DNA of 64,000 bases, taken from positions 62,001 through 126,000 of the forward strand of contig NZ_QJRC01000060.1 of NCBI RefSeq assembly GCF_013393325.1, written 5' to 3'. The stretch comes from Pseudomonas hunanensis (GTDB lineage Bacteria > Pseudomonadota > Gammaproteobacteria > Pseudomonadales > Pseudomonadaceae). The position numbers and the translations under genes are program-made. The notes under the pieces were generated by a model that ran no database searches, was not told the DNA's origin, and saw nothing but the letters and a program-made list of their open reading frames with translations. Shown in pieces: positions 7,816 through 18,727 of the stretch. How positions within the stretch are numbered: the stretch's first letter is position 1; each line of letters starts with the position of its first letter.

Positions 7816-9015
7816 TCAGACCGTGCCTGCTACGCGCAGGCTGGCGATGGCCGCCGCGTCATAGCCCAGGCTGGCGAGCAGTGCCTCGGTGTGCTCGCCA
7901 AGGGCCGGGCCGACCCATTCGCTGGAACCGGGGGTCTCCGACAACTTGGGCACAATGCCGGGCATGCGAAATGGCTTGCCATCCGGCAGCTTGGCCTGCA
8001 GGAACATCTCGCGTGCCAGGTACTGCGGGTCGTTGAACATGTCTTCGGCTGAATAGATACGGCTGGCCGGTACTTCGGCGGTGGTAAGCACCTGCATCAA
8101 TTGCTCCAGCGGCAGGCTGTTGGCCCAGCGATCGATCACCCCGTACAACTCGTCACGACGCAGGTCGCGGCCGTCGTTGCTGGCCAGGGTCGGGTCGTCG
8201 GCCAGGTCGTCGCGGCCGATCGCTTGCATGAAGCGCTTGAAGATCGCATCGCCGTTGGCGCCGATCTGCACATGCTTGCCGTCGGCGCTGGTGTGGATGG
8301 AGGAGGGCGTAATGCCTGGCATGATGTTGCCGGTGCGTTCGCGGATAAAACCGAACACATCGAATTCCGGGACCATGCTTTCCATCATGGCAAAGATCGC
8401 TTCGTACAGCGCCACGTCCACCACCTGGCCCTGGCCGCCATTGACTTCCCGGTGGCGCAACGCCATTAGTGCGCCGATGACCCCCCACAGGGCGGCAATC
8501 GAATCACCGATGGAAATGCCCGTGCGCACCGGCGGGCGGTCGTCGAAACCGGTGATGTAGCGCAGGCCGCCCATCGACTCGCCCACCGCGCCGAAGCCCG
8601 GCTGGTCTTTCATCGGCCCGGTTTGGCCAAAGCCTGACAGGCGCACCATTACCAGGCGCGGGTTCAGCGCATGCAGTACATCCCAGCCCAGGCCAAGCTT
8701 TTCCAGCACGCCTGGGCGAAAGTTTTCGATCAGGATGTCGGCCTCGGCCAGCAGGCGCTTGAGAATCTCGCGCCCCTCGGGGTGCTTGAGGTTGAGGGTG
8801 AGCGACTGTTTGTTGCGGGCCTGCACGAACCACCATAGCGACGTGCCCTCGTACAGCTTGCGCCACTTGCGCAACGGGTCGCCGCCATCGGGCGATTCGA
8901 CCTTGACCACCTCGGCGCCGAATTCGGCACAGATACGCGAGGCGAACGGCCCGGCGATCAAGGTGCCGAGTTCGACAACTTTAAGGCCGGCGAGGGGTTT
9001 GCTGGGCGTCGACAT
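7816..9015 (-). CDS. CaiB/BaiF CoA-transferase family protein
   Basis: Family III CoA-transferase that moves CoA between carboxylic acids through an aspartyl-CoA thioester. 399 residues. The N-terminal signature LAGLKVVELGTLIAGPFASR and the catalytic Asp region (LIENFRPGVLEKLGLGWD near residue 105) are clear. The start MSTPSKPLAG is chosen because upstream codons in the same frame are not protein-like. Its stop is 20 bases beyond the start of the TIGR02285 gene, so the two may be co-transcribed. The substrate cannot be read from sequence. It diverges from the YaeQ gene. Confidence 0.9.
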   Translation of the reverse strand: MSTPSKPLAGLKVVELGTLIAGPFASRICAEFGAEVVKVESPDGGDPLRKWRKLYEGTSLWWFVQARNKQSLTLNLKHPEGREILKRLLAEADILIENFRPGVLEKLGLGWDVLHALNPRLVMVRLSGFGQTGPMKDQPGFGAVGESMGGLRYITGFDDRPPVRTGISIGDSIAALWGVIGALMALRHREVNGGQGQVVDVALYEAIFAMMESMVPEFDVFGFIRERTGNIMPGITPSSIHTSADGKHVQIGANGDAIFKRFMQAIGRDDLADDPTLASNDGRDLRRDELYGVIDRWANSLPLEQLMQVLTTAEVPASRIYSAEDMFNDPQYLAREMFLQAKLPDGKPFRMPGIVPKLSETPGSSEWVGPALGEHTEALLASLGYDAAAIASLRVAGTV

Positions 9016-9146
9016 GGGGCATCCGTGGCAGTTGGGCAGTGCCGTGGTTTTATCACACGTCGGTTTCGCCGGGTACTGCTGCGGCGCATGGAAGGTGCGG
9101 ATGGGGTAGACTGTGCCACTTTTCTTTTGCACGAAGCCCGTCGACC

Positions 9147-9689
9147 ATGGCCCAGCCGTCCACCACCTACAAGTTCGAATTGAATCTCACCGACCTTGAC
9201 CGCAACGTCTACGAAAGCGTCAAGCAGACCATCGCTCGCCACCCTTCGGAAACCGAAGAGCGTATGGCGGTTCGTCTGTTGGCGTATGCGCTCTGGTACA
9301 ACGAGAACTTGTCGTTTGGCCGTGGCCTGTCGGATGTCGATGAGCCGGCGCTTTGGGAAAAGAGCCTGGACGATCGCGTGTTGCATTGGATCGAAGTGGG
9401 CCAGCCAGACGCCGACCGCCTGACCTGGTGCTCGCGCCGTACCGAACGCACCAGCCTGCTGGCCTACGGCAGCCTGCGGGTGTGGGAGGGCAAAGTGGTG
9501 AGCGCGGTCAAGAACCTGAAGAACCTGAGCATTGCCGCTGTACCGCAAGAGGTGCTGGAAACCTTGGCGACCGACATGCCGCGCAGCATCAAGTGGGACG
9601 TGATGATCAGCGAAGGCACGGTATTCGTCACCGACGACCGTGGCCAGCATGAGGTACAACTGCAGTGGCTGCTTGGTGAGCGTGGCTGA
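9147..9689 (+). CDS. YaeQ family protein
   Basis: 180 residues from MAQPSTTYKFELNLTDLDRNVYE, the standard YaeQ N-terminus. The family has a PD-(D/E)XK nuclease-like fold; its cellular role is not established. Residues that fit the fold are in VRLLAYALWYNENLSFGRGL and WIEVGQPDADRL. The stop is eight bases before the recJ start, so the two genes are almost certainly co-transcribed. That makes a link to DNA metabolism possible but unproven. Confidence 0.9.
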   Translation: MAQPSTTYKFELNLTDLDRNVYESVKQTIARHPSETEERMAVRLLAYALWYNENLSFGRGLSDVDEPALWEKSLDDRVLHWIEVGQPDADRLTWCSRRTERTSLLAYGSLRVWEGKVVSAVKNLKNLSIAAVPQEVLETLATDMPRSIKWDVMISEGTVFVTDDRGQHEVQLQWLLGERG

Positions 9690-9697
9690 AGCAACCC

Positions 9698-11407
9698 ATG
9701 CGCATCGAACCTCGCCCTCTGCCGCCGACCCTGCCATTTCTGGGTAATCTGCCACCTTTGCTCACCCGTCTGTACGCCGCGCGCGGCGTGCAGAGCGAGG
9801 CCGAGCTGGACAAAAGCCTGGCGCGCCTGCTGCCGTACCAGCAGCTAAAGGGCATCGAGGCCGGTGTCGACCTGCTGGTCGAGGCGCTCGACCAGCGCCA
9901 GCGTATCCTCATTGTTGGCGATTTCGATGCCGACGGTGCCACCGCAAGCACCGTAGGGGTGCTGGGCCTGCGCCTACTGGGTGCGGCCCATGTCGATTAC
10001 CTGGTACCCAACCGCTTCGAGTATGGCTATGGCCTGACCCCGGAAATCGTCGAAGTGGCGCTGCAACGCCAGCCGCAACTGCTGATTACCGTGGACAATG
10101 GCATTTCCAGCGTCGAGGGTGTGGCGGCGGCCAAGGCCGCTGGGCTCAAGGTGCTGGTCACCGACCATCACCTGCCAGGCCAGCAGTTGCCCGACGCAGA
10201 CGCCATCATCAACCCCAATCAGCCGGGCTGTACGTTCCCCAGCAAGTCGTTGGCCGGGGTAGGGGTGATCTTCTACGTGCTGATGGCCCTGCGCGCGCGA
10301 CTGCGCAGCCTGGGCCGTTACGAGACGCAAGCACAGCCGAACATAGGCGAACTGCTCGACCTGGTCGCGTTGGGCAGCGTTGCCGACGTGGTGCCGCTGG
10401 ATGCCAACAACCGCATCCTGGTGCACCAGGGCCTCGAGCGCATCCGCGCCGGTCGTGCCCGGCCAGGGCTGAAGGCGATTCTCGAAGTGGCCCGCCGCGA
10501 TCACCGGCGTATCACCTCGACTGACCTGGGTTTCATCCTCGGCCCACGGCTGAACGCCGCCGGTCGCCTGGACGACATGAGCCTGGGCATTGAATGCCTG
10601 CTGTGCGAAGACGCGGCACTGGCCCAGGACATGGCCCAGCAGCTAGACGACCTGAACCAGGACCGCAAGTCCATCGAGCAGGGGATGCAGCGCGAAGCCC
10701 TGGCCCAGCTCAAGGACCTGCCGGTCGAGTCGATGCCGTATGGTCTGTGTTTGTTCGATGCCGACTGGCACCAGGGTGTAATCGGTATTTTGGCGTCGCG
10801 CCTTAAAGAGCGTTATCACCGTCCAACCATTGCCTTTGCCGATGCCGGCGAAGGCATGCTGAAAGGCTCGGCGCGTTCGGTACCAGGGTTCCATATCCGC
10901 GACGCGCTGGATGCCGTAGCGGCCCGCCACCCGCAACTGATCAGCAAATTCGGCGGCCACGCCATGGCGGCGGGGTTGTCGTTGCCTGAAGGCAATTTCC
11001 AGGCGTTTGCCGAGGCGTTCGACGAAGAAGTGCGGCGCCAGCTGCGCGAGGAAGACCTGACAGGCCGGCTGTTGTCTGATGGCAGCCTGGCCGTGGAGGA
11101 ATTCCACCTCGACCTGGCCAAGGCCTTGCGCCATGCCGGGCCGTGGGGCCAGCATTTCCCCGAGCCGCTGTTCCACGGCGTGTTCCAACTGGTGGAGCAG
11201 CGCGTGGTGGGCGAGCGGCACCTGAAGGTGGTGCTCAAGAGCGAGTGTGGTTCGGTGCGACTGGATGGCATCGCCTTCGGCGTTGACCGCGAAGTGTGGC
11301 CGAACCCGACCGTGCGCTGGGTCGAACTGGCGTACAAGCTGGATGTGAACGAGTTTCGTGGCAATGAAAGTGTGCAGTTGATGATTGCCCACATGGAGCC
11401 ACGCTGA
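9698..11407 (+). CDS. recJ: Single-stranded-DNA-specific exonuclease RecJ
   Basis: 5'-3' ssDNA exonuclease of recombination and mismatch repair. 569 residues with the DHH phosphoesterase motifs in order: GDFDADGATASTVG (motif I, near 74), VDNGISS, the DHH motif VTDHHLPGQ (near 157), and a DHHA1 region with GGHAMAAG (near 425). The C-terminal OB domain follows. The start overlaps the YaeQ downstream region closely (translational coupling). Length and motif spacing are normal. Confidence 0.96.
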   Translation: MRIEPRPLPPTLPFLGNLPPLLTRLYAARGVQSEAELDKSLARLLPYQQLKGIEAGVDLLVEALDQRQRILIVGDFDADGATASTVGVLGLRLLGAAHVDYLVPNRFEYGYGLTPEIVEVALQRQPQLLITVDNGISSVEGVAAAKAAGLKVLVTDHHLPGQQLPDADAIINPNQPGCTFPSKSLAGVGVIFYVLMALRARLRSLGRYETQAQPNIGELLDLVALGSVADVVPLDANNRILVHQGLERIRAGRARPGLKAILEVARRDHRRITSTDLGFILGPRLNAAGRLDDMSLGIECLLCEDAALAQDMAQQLDDLNQDRKSIEQGMQREALAQLKDLPVESMPYGLCLFDADWHQGVIGILASRLKERYHRPTIAFADAGEGMLKGSARSVPGFHIRDALDAVAARHPQLISKFGGHAMAAGLSLPEGNFQAFAEAFDEEVRRQLREEDLTGRLLSDGSLAVEEFHLDLAKALRHAGPWGQHFPEPLFHGVFQLVEQRVVGERHLKVVLKSECGSVRLDGIAFGVDREVWPNPTVRWVELAYKLDVNEFRGNESVQLMIAHMEPR

Positions 11408-11456
11408 GCCCAACGCTCCCAGAGGGCCGGCGGCTGGTTCAGGGCTTGCGCAGTAC

Positions 11457-11545
11457 CTGTGGGAGCGGGTTTACCCGCGAACACCGGCAAAGCGGGTGCC
11501 ATTCACCGCGTCACATTCTTCACGGGTAAACCCGCCCCCGGTGTC
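11457..11545. repeat. Inverted pair of REP elements
   Basis: Two copies of the P. putida type REP core GCGGGTTTACCCG lie head to head: one at 11465-11478 and a slightly degenerate one around 11523-11536. Each is flanked by the same CACCGG/CCGGTG tract in opposite orientation. The pair sits just downstream of recJ and can fold into a long cruciform or act as a transcript end. Confidence 0.7.
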
Positions 11546-11556
11546 AGGTGCAACGG

Positions 11557-11811
11557 CTATTGACTGATCTCGGATTGTTTTTTCCGCTGCCGGTTTTGCC
11601 AGTGCATTACGCCTGCTGCGACAAACGAGGCCAAACCAAGCAGTGAGAAGAACACAATGCCTTCCACTGCTTCCCGGTTGTACGTCTCGATCACATACAC
11701 CAGATCTGAGTCGTAGGGAACATCTGAAATTCCTATCAGGTATGGGCCCGCTAAAATCTGCCTTTGACCGACCGCCAGCCACCCCAAAATCCCACGGAAC
11801 ATCCCCCCCAC
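11557..11811 (-). CDS. Possible small membrane protein (84 aa)
   Basis: Starts MGGMFRGILGWLAVG. It has a hydrophobic stretch GIVFFSLLGLASFVAAGVM (about residues 51-69), then a basic tail HWQNRQRKKQ, the pattern of a single-pass inner-membrane protein. A G-rich tract precedes the ATG but is not a clean ribosome-binding site. Codon use is less G/C-biased than in the flanking genes, so it may be foreign, weakly expressed or spurious. No family is recognised. Confidence 0.45.
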   Translation of the reverse strand: MGGMFRGILGWLAVGQRQILAGPYLIGISDVPYDSDLVYVIETYNREAVEGIVFFSLLGLASFVAAGVMHWQNRQRKKQSEISQ

Positions 11812-11911
11812 CCATTCTGGTCTAGTCTGAAGTTATGACCGGACCTGGGCCAGGGACGTGCAATTGAGTGTCCGGGCCGGATCACCATTGGAGTCCTTGG
11901 GAGGTGCCCTC

Positions 11912-13018
<1,107 letters not shown>

Positions 13019-13030
13019 TCCAGGCCTTTA

Positions 13031-13074
13031 CGCGGTTGTTGTAGGAACGCATGCGCGCACCTACAACAACCGCG
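13031..13074. terminator. Perfect 15-bp hairpin between convergent genes
   Basis: CGCGGTTGTTGTAGG and its exact complement CCTACAACAACCGCG, 14 bases apart. It lies between the converging OYE gene and patD, 13 bases from either end, and would serve as a bidirectional terminator. The TTGTAGG core is shared with REP-type repeats elsewhere in the window. Confidence 0.6.
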
Positions 13075-13087
13075 TATGTTCAGCGGG

Positions 13088-14512
13088 CTAGTGCTTGATC
13101 ATCACATGCCGCACGCAGGTGTAATCCTCAAGCCCATACATCGACATGTCCTTCCCATACCCTGAGTGCTTCTGCCCGCCATGGGGCATTTCACTGACCA
13201 GCATGAAGTGGGTATTCACCCAAGTGCAGCCGTACTGCAAGCGCGCCGCCAGGCGGTGGGCACGGCCTGTGTCGCGGGTCCATACCGATGAGGCCAGGCC
13301 GTAGTTGGAGTCGTTGGCCCATTCCAGCGCCTGCGCTTCATCGGTAAAGCGGGTGACCGATACCACTGGGCCGAACACTTCGTTGCGCACGATCTCGTCG
13401 TCCTGCTGGGCATCCGCCAGCACGGTCGGCTCGAAGAAGAAGCCGTCGCCGTCAATCGCCTTGCCACCGGTTACCAGGCGAATGTGCGGCTGGGCGATGG
13501 CCCGCTGCACCAGCCCGGCAACCTTGTCGCGGTGCTGGGCACTGATCAGCGGCCCCAGCTCGGTGTCCTCGGCCTCCTGCAAGCCCGGTTTCAGGCTCGC
13601 TACGGCTTCACCCAGGCGTTCGACAAAGCGCTCGTAGATACCGTCCTGCACATACAGGCGGCAGGCTGCGGTGCAGTCCTGGCCGGCGTTGTAGAAGCCG
13701 AAGGTGCGGATGCCATCGATGGCGGCGTCGATGTCGGCGTCGTCGAACACCAGCACAGGGGCCTTGCCACCCAGCTCCATGTGCATGCGCTTCACACTGT
13801 CGGCGGTGGCGCTGATGATGTGTGCACCTGTGGGGATCGAGCCGGTCAGCGACACCATGCGCACCTTGGGATGGTTGACCAGCGGGTTGCCGACGGTCTG
13901 GCCGCGGCCAAAGAGAATGTTCAGTACACCCGGTGGCAGCAGATCCTTGGCCAACTCGCCCAGGCGCAGGGCCGTCAGCGGCGTCAGCTCCGACGGTTTG
14001 ATCACCACCGTATTGCCGGCTGCCAGGGCCGGGGCGATCTTCCAGGCCAGCATCATCAATGGGTAGTTCCACGGGGCAATCGAGGCCACCACGCCCAGCG
14101 GGTCGCGGCGGATCATCGAGGTGTGGCCTGGTAGGTACTCGCCCGCCGCCGAGCCGCCCAGGCAGCGCGCCGCACCGGCAAAGTAACGAAACACGTCGGC
14201 AATCGCCGGTATCTCGTCATTCAGCGCGGCGCTCAGCGGCTTGCCGCAGTTCTGCGATTCCAGCCGGGCCAGTTCATCGCCGTGGGCTTCGATGGCGTCC
14301 GCCAGCGCCAGCAAGGCCTGCGAGCGCTCTTTGGGGCTGGTTTGCGACCAGCTGTCGAAGGCCAGGTCGGCGGCGCGCACGGCGCTGTCCACCTGGGCCT
14401 CGGTGGCTTCGTTGATCTGCGCCAGGGCGGTGCCCTGCGCGGGGTCGAGCACGGTCCAGGCGGGGCCTTGGCCCGCGACCAGTTGGCCATTGATCAGCAT
14501 CTGCGTTTGCAT
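13088..14512 (-). CDS. patD: Gamma-aminobutyraldehyde dehydrogenase
   Basis: NAD+-dependent oxidation of 4-aminobutyraldehyde, made from putrescine, to GABA. 474 residues, exactly the length of E. coli PatD/YdcW. ALDH landmarks are the NAD site [21 protein letters not shown], the general base in [11 protein letters not shown], and the catalytic Cys in [13 protein letters not shown] near residue 280. The ATG after GGAGGAG is chosen; an upstream in-frame ATG lies inside that site. It is the last gene of the ydcSTUV-patD operon, 17 bases after ydcV, the same order as in E. coli. Confidence 0.92.
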   Translation of the reverse strand: MQTQMLINGQLVAGQGPAWTVLDPAQGTALAQINEATEAQVDSAVRAADLAFDSWSQTSPKERSQALLALADAIEAHGDELARLESQNCGKPLSAALNDEIPAIADVFRYFAGAARCLGGSAAGEYLPGHTSMIRRDPLGVVASIAPWNYPLMMLAWKIAPALAAGNTVVIKPSELTPLTALRLGELAKDLLPPGVLNILFGRGQTVGNPLVNHPKVRMVSLTGSIPTGAHIISATADSVKRMHMELGGKAPVLVFDDADIDAAIDGIRTFGFYNAGQDCTAACRLYVQDGIYERFVERLGEAVASLKPGLQEAEDTELGPLISAQHRDKVAGLVQRAIAQPHIRLVTGGKAIDGDGFFFEPTVLADAQQDDEIVRNEVFGPVVSVTRFTDEAQALEWANDSNYGLASSVWTRDTGRAHRLAARLQYGCTWVNTHFMLVSEMPHGGQKHSGYGKDMSMYGLEDYTCVRHVMIKH

Positions 14513-14529
14513 CGGGGACTCCTCCAGGG

Positions 14530-15336
14530 TCATTTGCCACTGCCCGCGACGCTTTCGCCGCCACGGGTCAGGTAATAGGCGCCAAGGATTGGCAGCATGG
14601 TCACCAGCATCACCAGCATGGCGACCACGTTGGTCACCGGTACGTCACGCGGGCGGCTGAGTTGGTTGAGCAGCCAGATCGGCAGCGTGCGTTCGTGGCC
14701 GGCGGTGAAGGTGGTGACGATGATTTCATCGAACGACAGGGCAAAGGCCAGCATGCCGCCGGCCAGCAGCGCCGAACCGAGGTTGGGCAGGATGATGTAG
14801 CGGAAGGTCTGCCAGCCATCGGCGCCCAGGTCCATCGACGCTTCGATCAGGCTCTGCGAGGTGCGCCGCAGGCGGGCGATCACGTTGTTGTAGACGATCA
14901 CCACGCAGAACGTGGCGTGGCCGACCACGATGGTGAACACACCAGGCTCGATCCCCAAGGTCTTGAACGCCGAGAGCAGGGCGATGCCGGTGATGATGCC
15001 GGGCAGGGCGATGGGCAGGATCAGCATCAGCGAAATGCTCTCCTTGCCGAAAAAGCTGCGCCGGTACAGCGCAGCCGAGGCTAGTGTGCCCAGGACCAGC
15101 GCGATCAGCGTGGCGAGGCAGGCCACCTGCAGTGACAGCTTGATTGCCTCCAGCACATCGGGCCGGGCGAAGGCCACGCCAATCCACTTCAGGGTGAAGC
15201 CCTTGGGCGGGAAGCTGAACGCCGCGTCTTCGGTGTTGAAGGCGTACAGAAAGATGATCAGGATCGGGAAGTGCAGGAACAGCAACCCGCCCCAGGCCGC
15301 CAGGCGCAGCCCCGGTGATGCTTTTTCAGAGTGCAT
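14530..15336 (-). CDS. ydcV: ABC transporter permease, YdcV type
   Basis: Second permease of a polyamine-type (PotC/YdcV) importer. 268 residues with six membrane helices. The cytoplasmic EAA loop, which contacts the ATPase, reads [20 protein letters not shown] (near 160). It overlaps the 3' end of ydcU by 11 bases, indicating translational coupling. Substrate is inferred from synteny with ydcSTUV-patD. Confidence 0.9.
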   Translation of the reverse strand: MHSEKASPGLRLAAWGGLLFLHFPILIIFLYAFNTEDAAFSFPPKGFTLKWIGVAFARPDVLEAIKLSLQVACLATLIALVLGTLASAALYRRSFFGKESISLMLILPIALPGIITGIALLSAFKTLGIEPGVFTIVVGHATFCVVIVYNNVIARLRRTSQSLIEASMDLGADGWQTFRYIILPNLGSALLAGGMLAFALSFDEIIVTTFTAGHERTLPIWLLNQLSRPRDVPVTNVVAMLVMLVTMLPILGAYYLTRGGESVAGSGK

Positions 15337-16237
15337 CGAAGGCCCCCAGGCGCTTGACGATGGACAGGTACACCGCGATTAGCACGATGGGCACCAAGGT
15401 GAACGCGGCAGCCATCGGCATGTTGCCAATCGCCCCCTGCTGGGCATAGACCATGCTGCCGATGAAGTAGCCGGGCGGGCCGACCAGTTGCGGCACGATG
15501 AAGTCGCCCAGGGTGAGCGAGAAGGTGAAGATCGAGCCGGCGGCGATGCCGGGGATAGACAACGGCAGGATCACCTGCACGAACGTTTGCCCCGGCCGTG
15601 CGCCGAGGTCGGCCGAAGCTTGCAGCAGCGACGGTGGCAAGCGCTCCAGCGAGGCCTGGATGGGCAGGATCATGAACGGCAGCCAGATGTACACGAACAC
15701 CAGAAAGCGCCCCAGGTGCGAGGTCGACAGCGTGCTGCCGCCCACGCCAGGCACCGCCAACAGCGCCTGCAGCAGGGCATCCAGGTGCAACAACTGGACG
15801 AACCACTGGGCCACGCCGCCCTTGGCCAACAGCAGGGTCCAGGCATAGGTTTTGACGATATAGCTGGCCCACATCGGCATCATCACCGCGATGTAGAAAA
15901 ATGCCTTGGTCTTGCCGCTGGTATAGCGCGCCATGTAGTAGGCGATGGGGAAGGCCAGCACCGCACTGGCCAGCGACACCGCCACTGCCATGCCCAGGGT
16001 GCGCAGGATGATGTCGAAGTTCGACGGGTTGAACAGCGCGGCGAAGTTGCCCAGGGTCAGGTCCGGGGTCACCGCCATGGTGAAATCGTCGAAGGTATAG
16101 AAACCCTGCCACAGCAGGTTCAGCAGCGAGCCCAGGTAGATTGCGCCGAACCAGGTCAGCGGCGGTATCAATAGCAGTGCCAGGTACAGGTTGGGGCGCC
16201 GGTACAGCAGGTTGGATAGGTCGCGCAGTGTGCTCAT
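15326..16237 (-). CDS. ydcU: ABC transporter permease, YdcU type
   Basis: First permease of the importer, 303 residues, PotB-like. The first membrane helix is near residue 20 ([20 protein letters not shown]). The EAA-loop equivalent is [21 protein letters not shown] (near 218, in two halves around the Gly). It begins one base after the ydcT stop and overlaps ydcV, so ydcTUV forms one translational unit. Confidence 0.9.
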   Translation of the reverse strand: MSTLRDLSNLLYRRPNLYLALLLIPPLTWFGAIYLGSLLNLLWQGFYTFDDFTMAVTPDLTLGNFAALFNPSNFDIILRTLGMAVAVSLASAVLAFPIAYYMARYTSGKTKAFFYIAVMMPMWASYIVKTYAWTLLLAKGGVAQWFVQLLHLDALLQALLAVPGVGGSTLSTSHLGRFLVFVYIWLPFMILPIQASLERLPPSLLQASADLGARPGQTFVQVILPLSIPGIAAGSIFTFSLTLGDFIVPQLVGPPGYFIGSMVYAQQGAIGNMPMAAAFTLVPIVLIAVYLSIVKRLGAFDAL

Positions 16238-16238
16238 G

Positions 16239-17270
16239 TCAGCGGCCCTCGGTTTCCTGCAGCACCGTCATTGCCTCGCGTGGCCAGTGCGCCTGCAGCC
16301 GCTGCCCGGTCTGCCAGGCCTGTGCCTGTGCCTGCCAGCGGTCGTTGGCCTGGCTTACCGCCAGCAGTTGGCCGTTGTCCAATTGCAGCTCGTAGCGGGT
16401 GGCGCTGCCCTGGTACTGGATATCGCGCAACAGGCCGCTTACCTGCACTTCGTGGCTGGTGACCACAAGGTCGCCCAGGCGGATGTGCTCGGGACGGATG
16501 GAGAAGGGGGCCGGGCTGCCGTTGAGCTGCATGGCCAGCTCGCCACGTACCACGTTGGAGGTGCCGACGAATTCGGCGACGAAGGTGGTGGCGGGCTTCA
16601 TGTACAGATTGCGCGGGGTGTCGACCTGTTCGATGCGGCCACGGTTGAACACCGCGACCCGGTCGGACATCGACAGCGCTTCGGTCTGGTCGTGGGTGAC
16701 GAAGATGAAGGTGATGCCCAGCTGGCGTTGCAGCTTTTTCAGCTCCCCTTGCATCTGTTCGCGCAACTTCAGGTCCAGTGCGCCCAGCGGCTCGTCCAGC
16801 AGCAGCACGCGCGGCCGGTTGACCAGTGCACGGGCCAGGGCCACACGCTGGCGCTGGCCGCCAGACAGTTGCGCTGGTTTGCGCGTGCCGTAGCCGGCCA
16901 GGGCCACCATGGCCAGGGCTTCTTCGGCGCGACTATGGCGTTCGGCCTTGGCCACGCCCTTTACCTTCAGGCCATAGGCGATGTTGTCCAACACGTTCAT
17001 GTGCGGGAACAGTGCGTAGTCCTGGAACACGGTGTTGACGTCACGTTGGTAGGGCGGCATGCCAGCGGCCTCCACCCCGTGGATGCGGATCGAACCGCTG
17101 GAGGGTTGTTCGAAGCCGGCGATCAGGCGCAGGCAAGTGGTCTTGCCCGAGCCGGAAGGGCCAAGCATGGAGAAGAACTCGCCATCGATGATATCGATGC
17201 TGACCTGGTCGACGGCCTTGACCTCGCCGAAGGTGCGGGAAACCTGGGTGAACTGGACGGCTAGGGGCAT
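16239..17270 (-). CDS. ydcT: ABC transporter ATP-binding protein, YdcT/PotA type
   Basis: Energises the ydcUV permease. 343 residues: an ABC domain with Walker A GPSGSGKTTCLRL (near 40), a Q-loop (NTVFQDYALFPHMNV), signature LSGGQRQRVALARAL (near 137), Walker B VLLLDEPLGALD and the switch His in FVTHDQTEALSMSD. A C-terminal TOBE domain (about 265-335) follows. The start MPLAVQFTQVS is preceded by GGAG. The gap to ydcS holds a large palindrome that could uncouple expression of the two. Confidence 0.92.
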   Translation of the reverse strand: MPLAVQFTQVSRTFGEVKAVDQVSIDIIDGEFFSMLGPSGSGKTTCLRLIAGFEQPSSGSIRIHGVEAAGMPPYQRDVNTVFQDYALFPHMNVLDNIAYGLKVKGVAKAERHSRAEEALAMVALAGYGTRKPAQLSGGQRQRVALARALVNRPRVLLLDEPLGALDLKLREQMQGELKKLQRQLGITFIFVTHDQTEALSMSDRVAVFNRGRIEQVDTPRNLYMKPATTFVAEFVGTSNVVRGELAMQLNGSPAPFSIRPEHIRLGDLVVTSHEVQVSGLLRDIQYQGSATRYELQLDNGQLLAVSQANDRWQAQAQAWQTGQRLQAHWPREAMTVLQETEGR

Positions 17271-17297
17271 GCGTGGGCTCCGGGCAATGGGCTTGCT

Positions 17298-17345
17298 CCT
17301 GATCCTGCCTTTGCGCGGGTAAACCCGCGAAAAGGCAGGATCAGG
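17298..17345. repeat. Near-perfect 23-bp palindromic hairpin between ydcS and ydcT
   Basis: Arms 17298-17320 and 17323-17345 are complementary except for one G/T position, with two bases between them. The centre is the REP core GCGGGTAAACCCGC. This makes a single very stable stem in the ydcS-ydcT transcript. Known roles of such REP stems are mRNA 3'-end protection and partial termination, which would give more binding protein than transporter. Confidence 0.75.
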
Positions 17346-17358
17346 CATTCAGGCAACC

Positions 17359-18510
17359 TCAGCGCCCACCCATGATTGCAATGTAGTCCTGGGTCCAGCG
17401 GCTATACGGCACGAACTTGCCGCCCTGGGCCTGCGGGGTTTTCCAGAAGGCAATCTTGTCGAAATTGTCGAAGCCATTGGTCTTGCAGCCCTCGGCGCCC
17501 AGCAATTGGCTGCCTGTACAGGCAGCCGGCACCGCCGGCAACGAGCCGAACCAGGCCGCCACGTCGCCCTGCACCTTCGGCTGCAGCGACCAGTCCATCC
17601 ACTTGTAGGCGCAGTTGGGGTGCTTGGCCTCGGCGTGCAGCATGGTGGTGTCGGCCCAGCCGGTCGCACCCTCCTTGGGAATGGTCGAGGCCACTGGCTG
17701 GTTCTCGGCCTTCAGGCCATTGACCATGTAGCCCCATGAACTGGAGGCGACCACGCCTTCGTTCTTCACGTCGCTCATCTGCACCGTGGCGTCATGCCAG
17801 TAGCGGTGGATCAGCGGTTGCTGCTGGCGCAGCAGTTCCAGCACGGCCTTGTATTGCTCCTCGTTCAGTTCGTACGGGTCCTTGATACCCAGTTCGGGCT
17901 TGGCCGACTTCAAGTACAGGGCGGCGTCGGCGATGTAGATCGGCCCGTCATAGGCTTGCACGCGCCCCTTGTTCGGTTTGCCGTCAGGCAGGTCCTGCGG
18001 CTGGAACACAACGCTCCAGCTGGTTGGCGCCTGCTTGAAGGTATTGGTGTTGTACAGCAGCACGTTCGGCCCCCATTGATACGGGGTGCCATACACTTGC
18101 TTGTCGACCACGTACCAGCCGCCGTTCTGCAGGCGTGGGTCGATGTTTTTCCAGTTGGGGATCAAGGCGGTGTTGATCGGCTGTACGCGCTTGCCGACGA
18201 TCAGCCGCAGCGAGGCGTCGCCCGAGGCGGTCACCAGGTCATAGCCGCCCTTGGTCATCAGGCTGACCATTTCGTCCGAGGTGGCGGCGGTTTTCACGCT
18301 GACCTTGCAGCCGGTTTCCTTCTCGAAACCGGTCACCCAGTCGTAGGCCTTGTCGCTTTCACCGCGCTCGATGTAGCCGGGCCAGGCGACGATGTCCAGG
18401 CGCCCCTCGCCGGCCCCCAGGGCCTTGGGCGGTTCGGCGGCCTGCAGGCTGGCGCTGGCCAGCACGGCGCCAGTCATGGCGCCGAGCAATGCGGTCTTGT
18501 GCACTGACAT
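17359..18510 (-). CDS. ydcS: Periplasmic solute-binding protein, YdcS type
   Basis: 383 residues with a Sec signal peptide cut near ASLQAAE (residue 25). The mature part, EGRLDIVAWPGYIERGESDK, is typical of YdcS/PotD-like type-2 binding proteins. It would capture the solute for YdcTUV; patD in the same operon suggests a putrescine-like compound. A GAGGG site precedes the ATG. A 217-base region with no gene separates its start from the divergent TerB-like gene and should contain both promoters. Confidence 0.92.
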   Translation of the reverse strand: MSVHKTALLGAMTGAVLASASLQAAEPPKALGAGEGRLDIVAWPGYIERGESDKAYDWVTGFEKETGCKVSVKTAATSDEMVSLMTKGGYDLVTASGDASLRLIVGKRVQPINTALIPNWKNIDPRLQNGGWYVVDKQVYGTPYQWGPNVLLYNTNTFKQAPTSWSVVFQPQDLPDGKPNKGRVQAYDGPIYIADAALYLKSAKPELGIKDPYELNEEQYKAVLELLRQQQPLIHRYWHDATVQMSDVKNEGVVASSSWGYMVNGLKAENQPVASTIPKEGATGWADTTMLHAEAKHPNCAYKWMDWSLQPKVQGDVAAWFGSLPAVPAACTGSQLLGAEGCKTNGFDNFDKIAFWKTPQAQGGKFVPYSRWTQDYIAIMGGR

Positions 18511-18727
18511 GGTGTTCCCTCTTCTTGGCGATCTTGTTCGGGGCAGTCATCAAGCAAGCGGTGAAGCAATCGTTATAAGCGTAGTGCGCGGGTGCGAGGT
18601 ATTGGCGATATCGAGTCTAGTTGGCTTTTTGCCAGCTAACGCAACATCCGGAAGCAAATCCCTGCATGGCGTGTGCTGCGCCAAGCCTTACTCTGGCGCT
18701 TGAATCTTCTTACGTGGAGACACGCGC

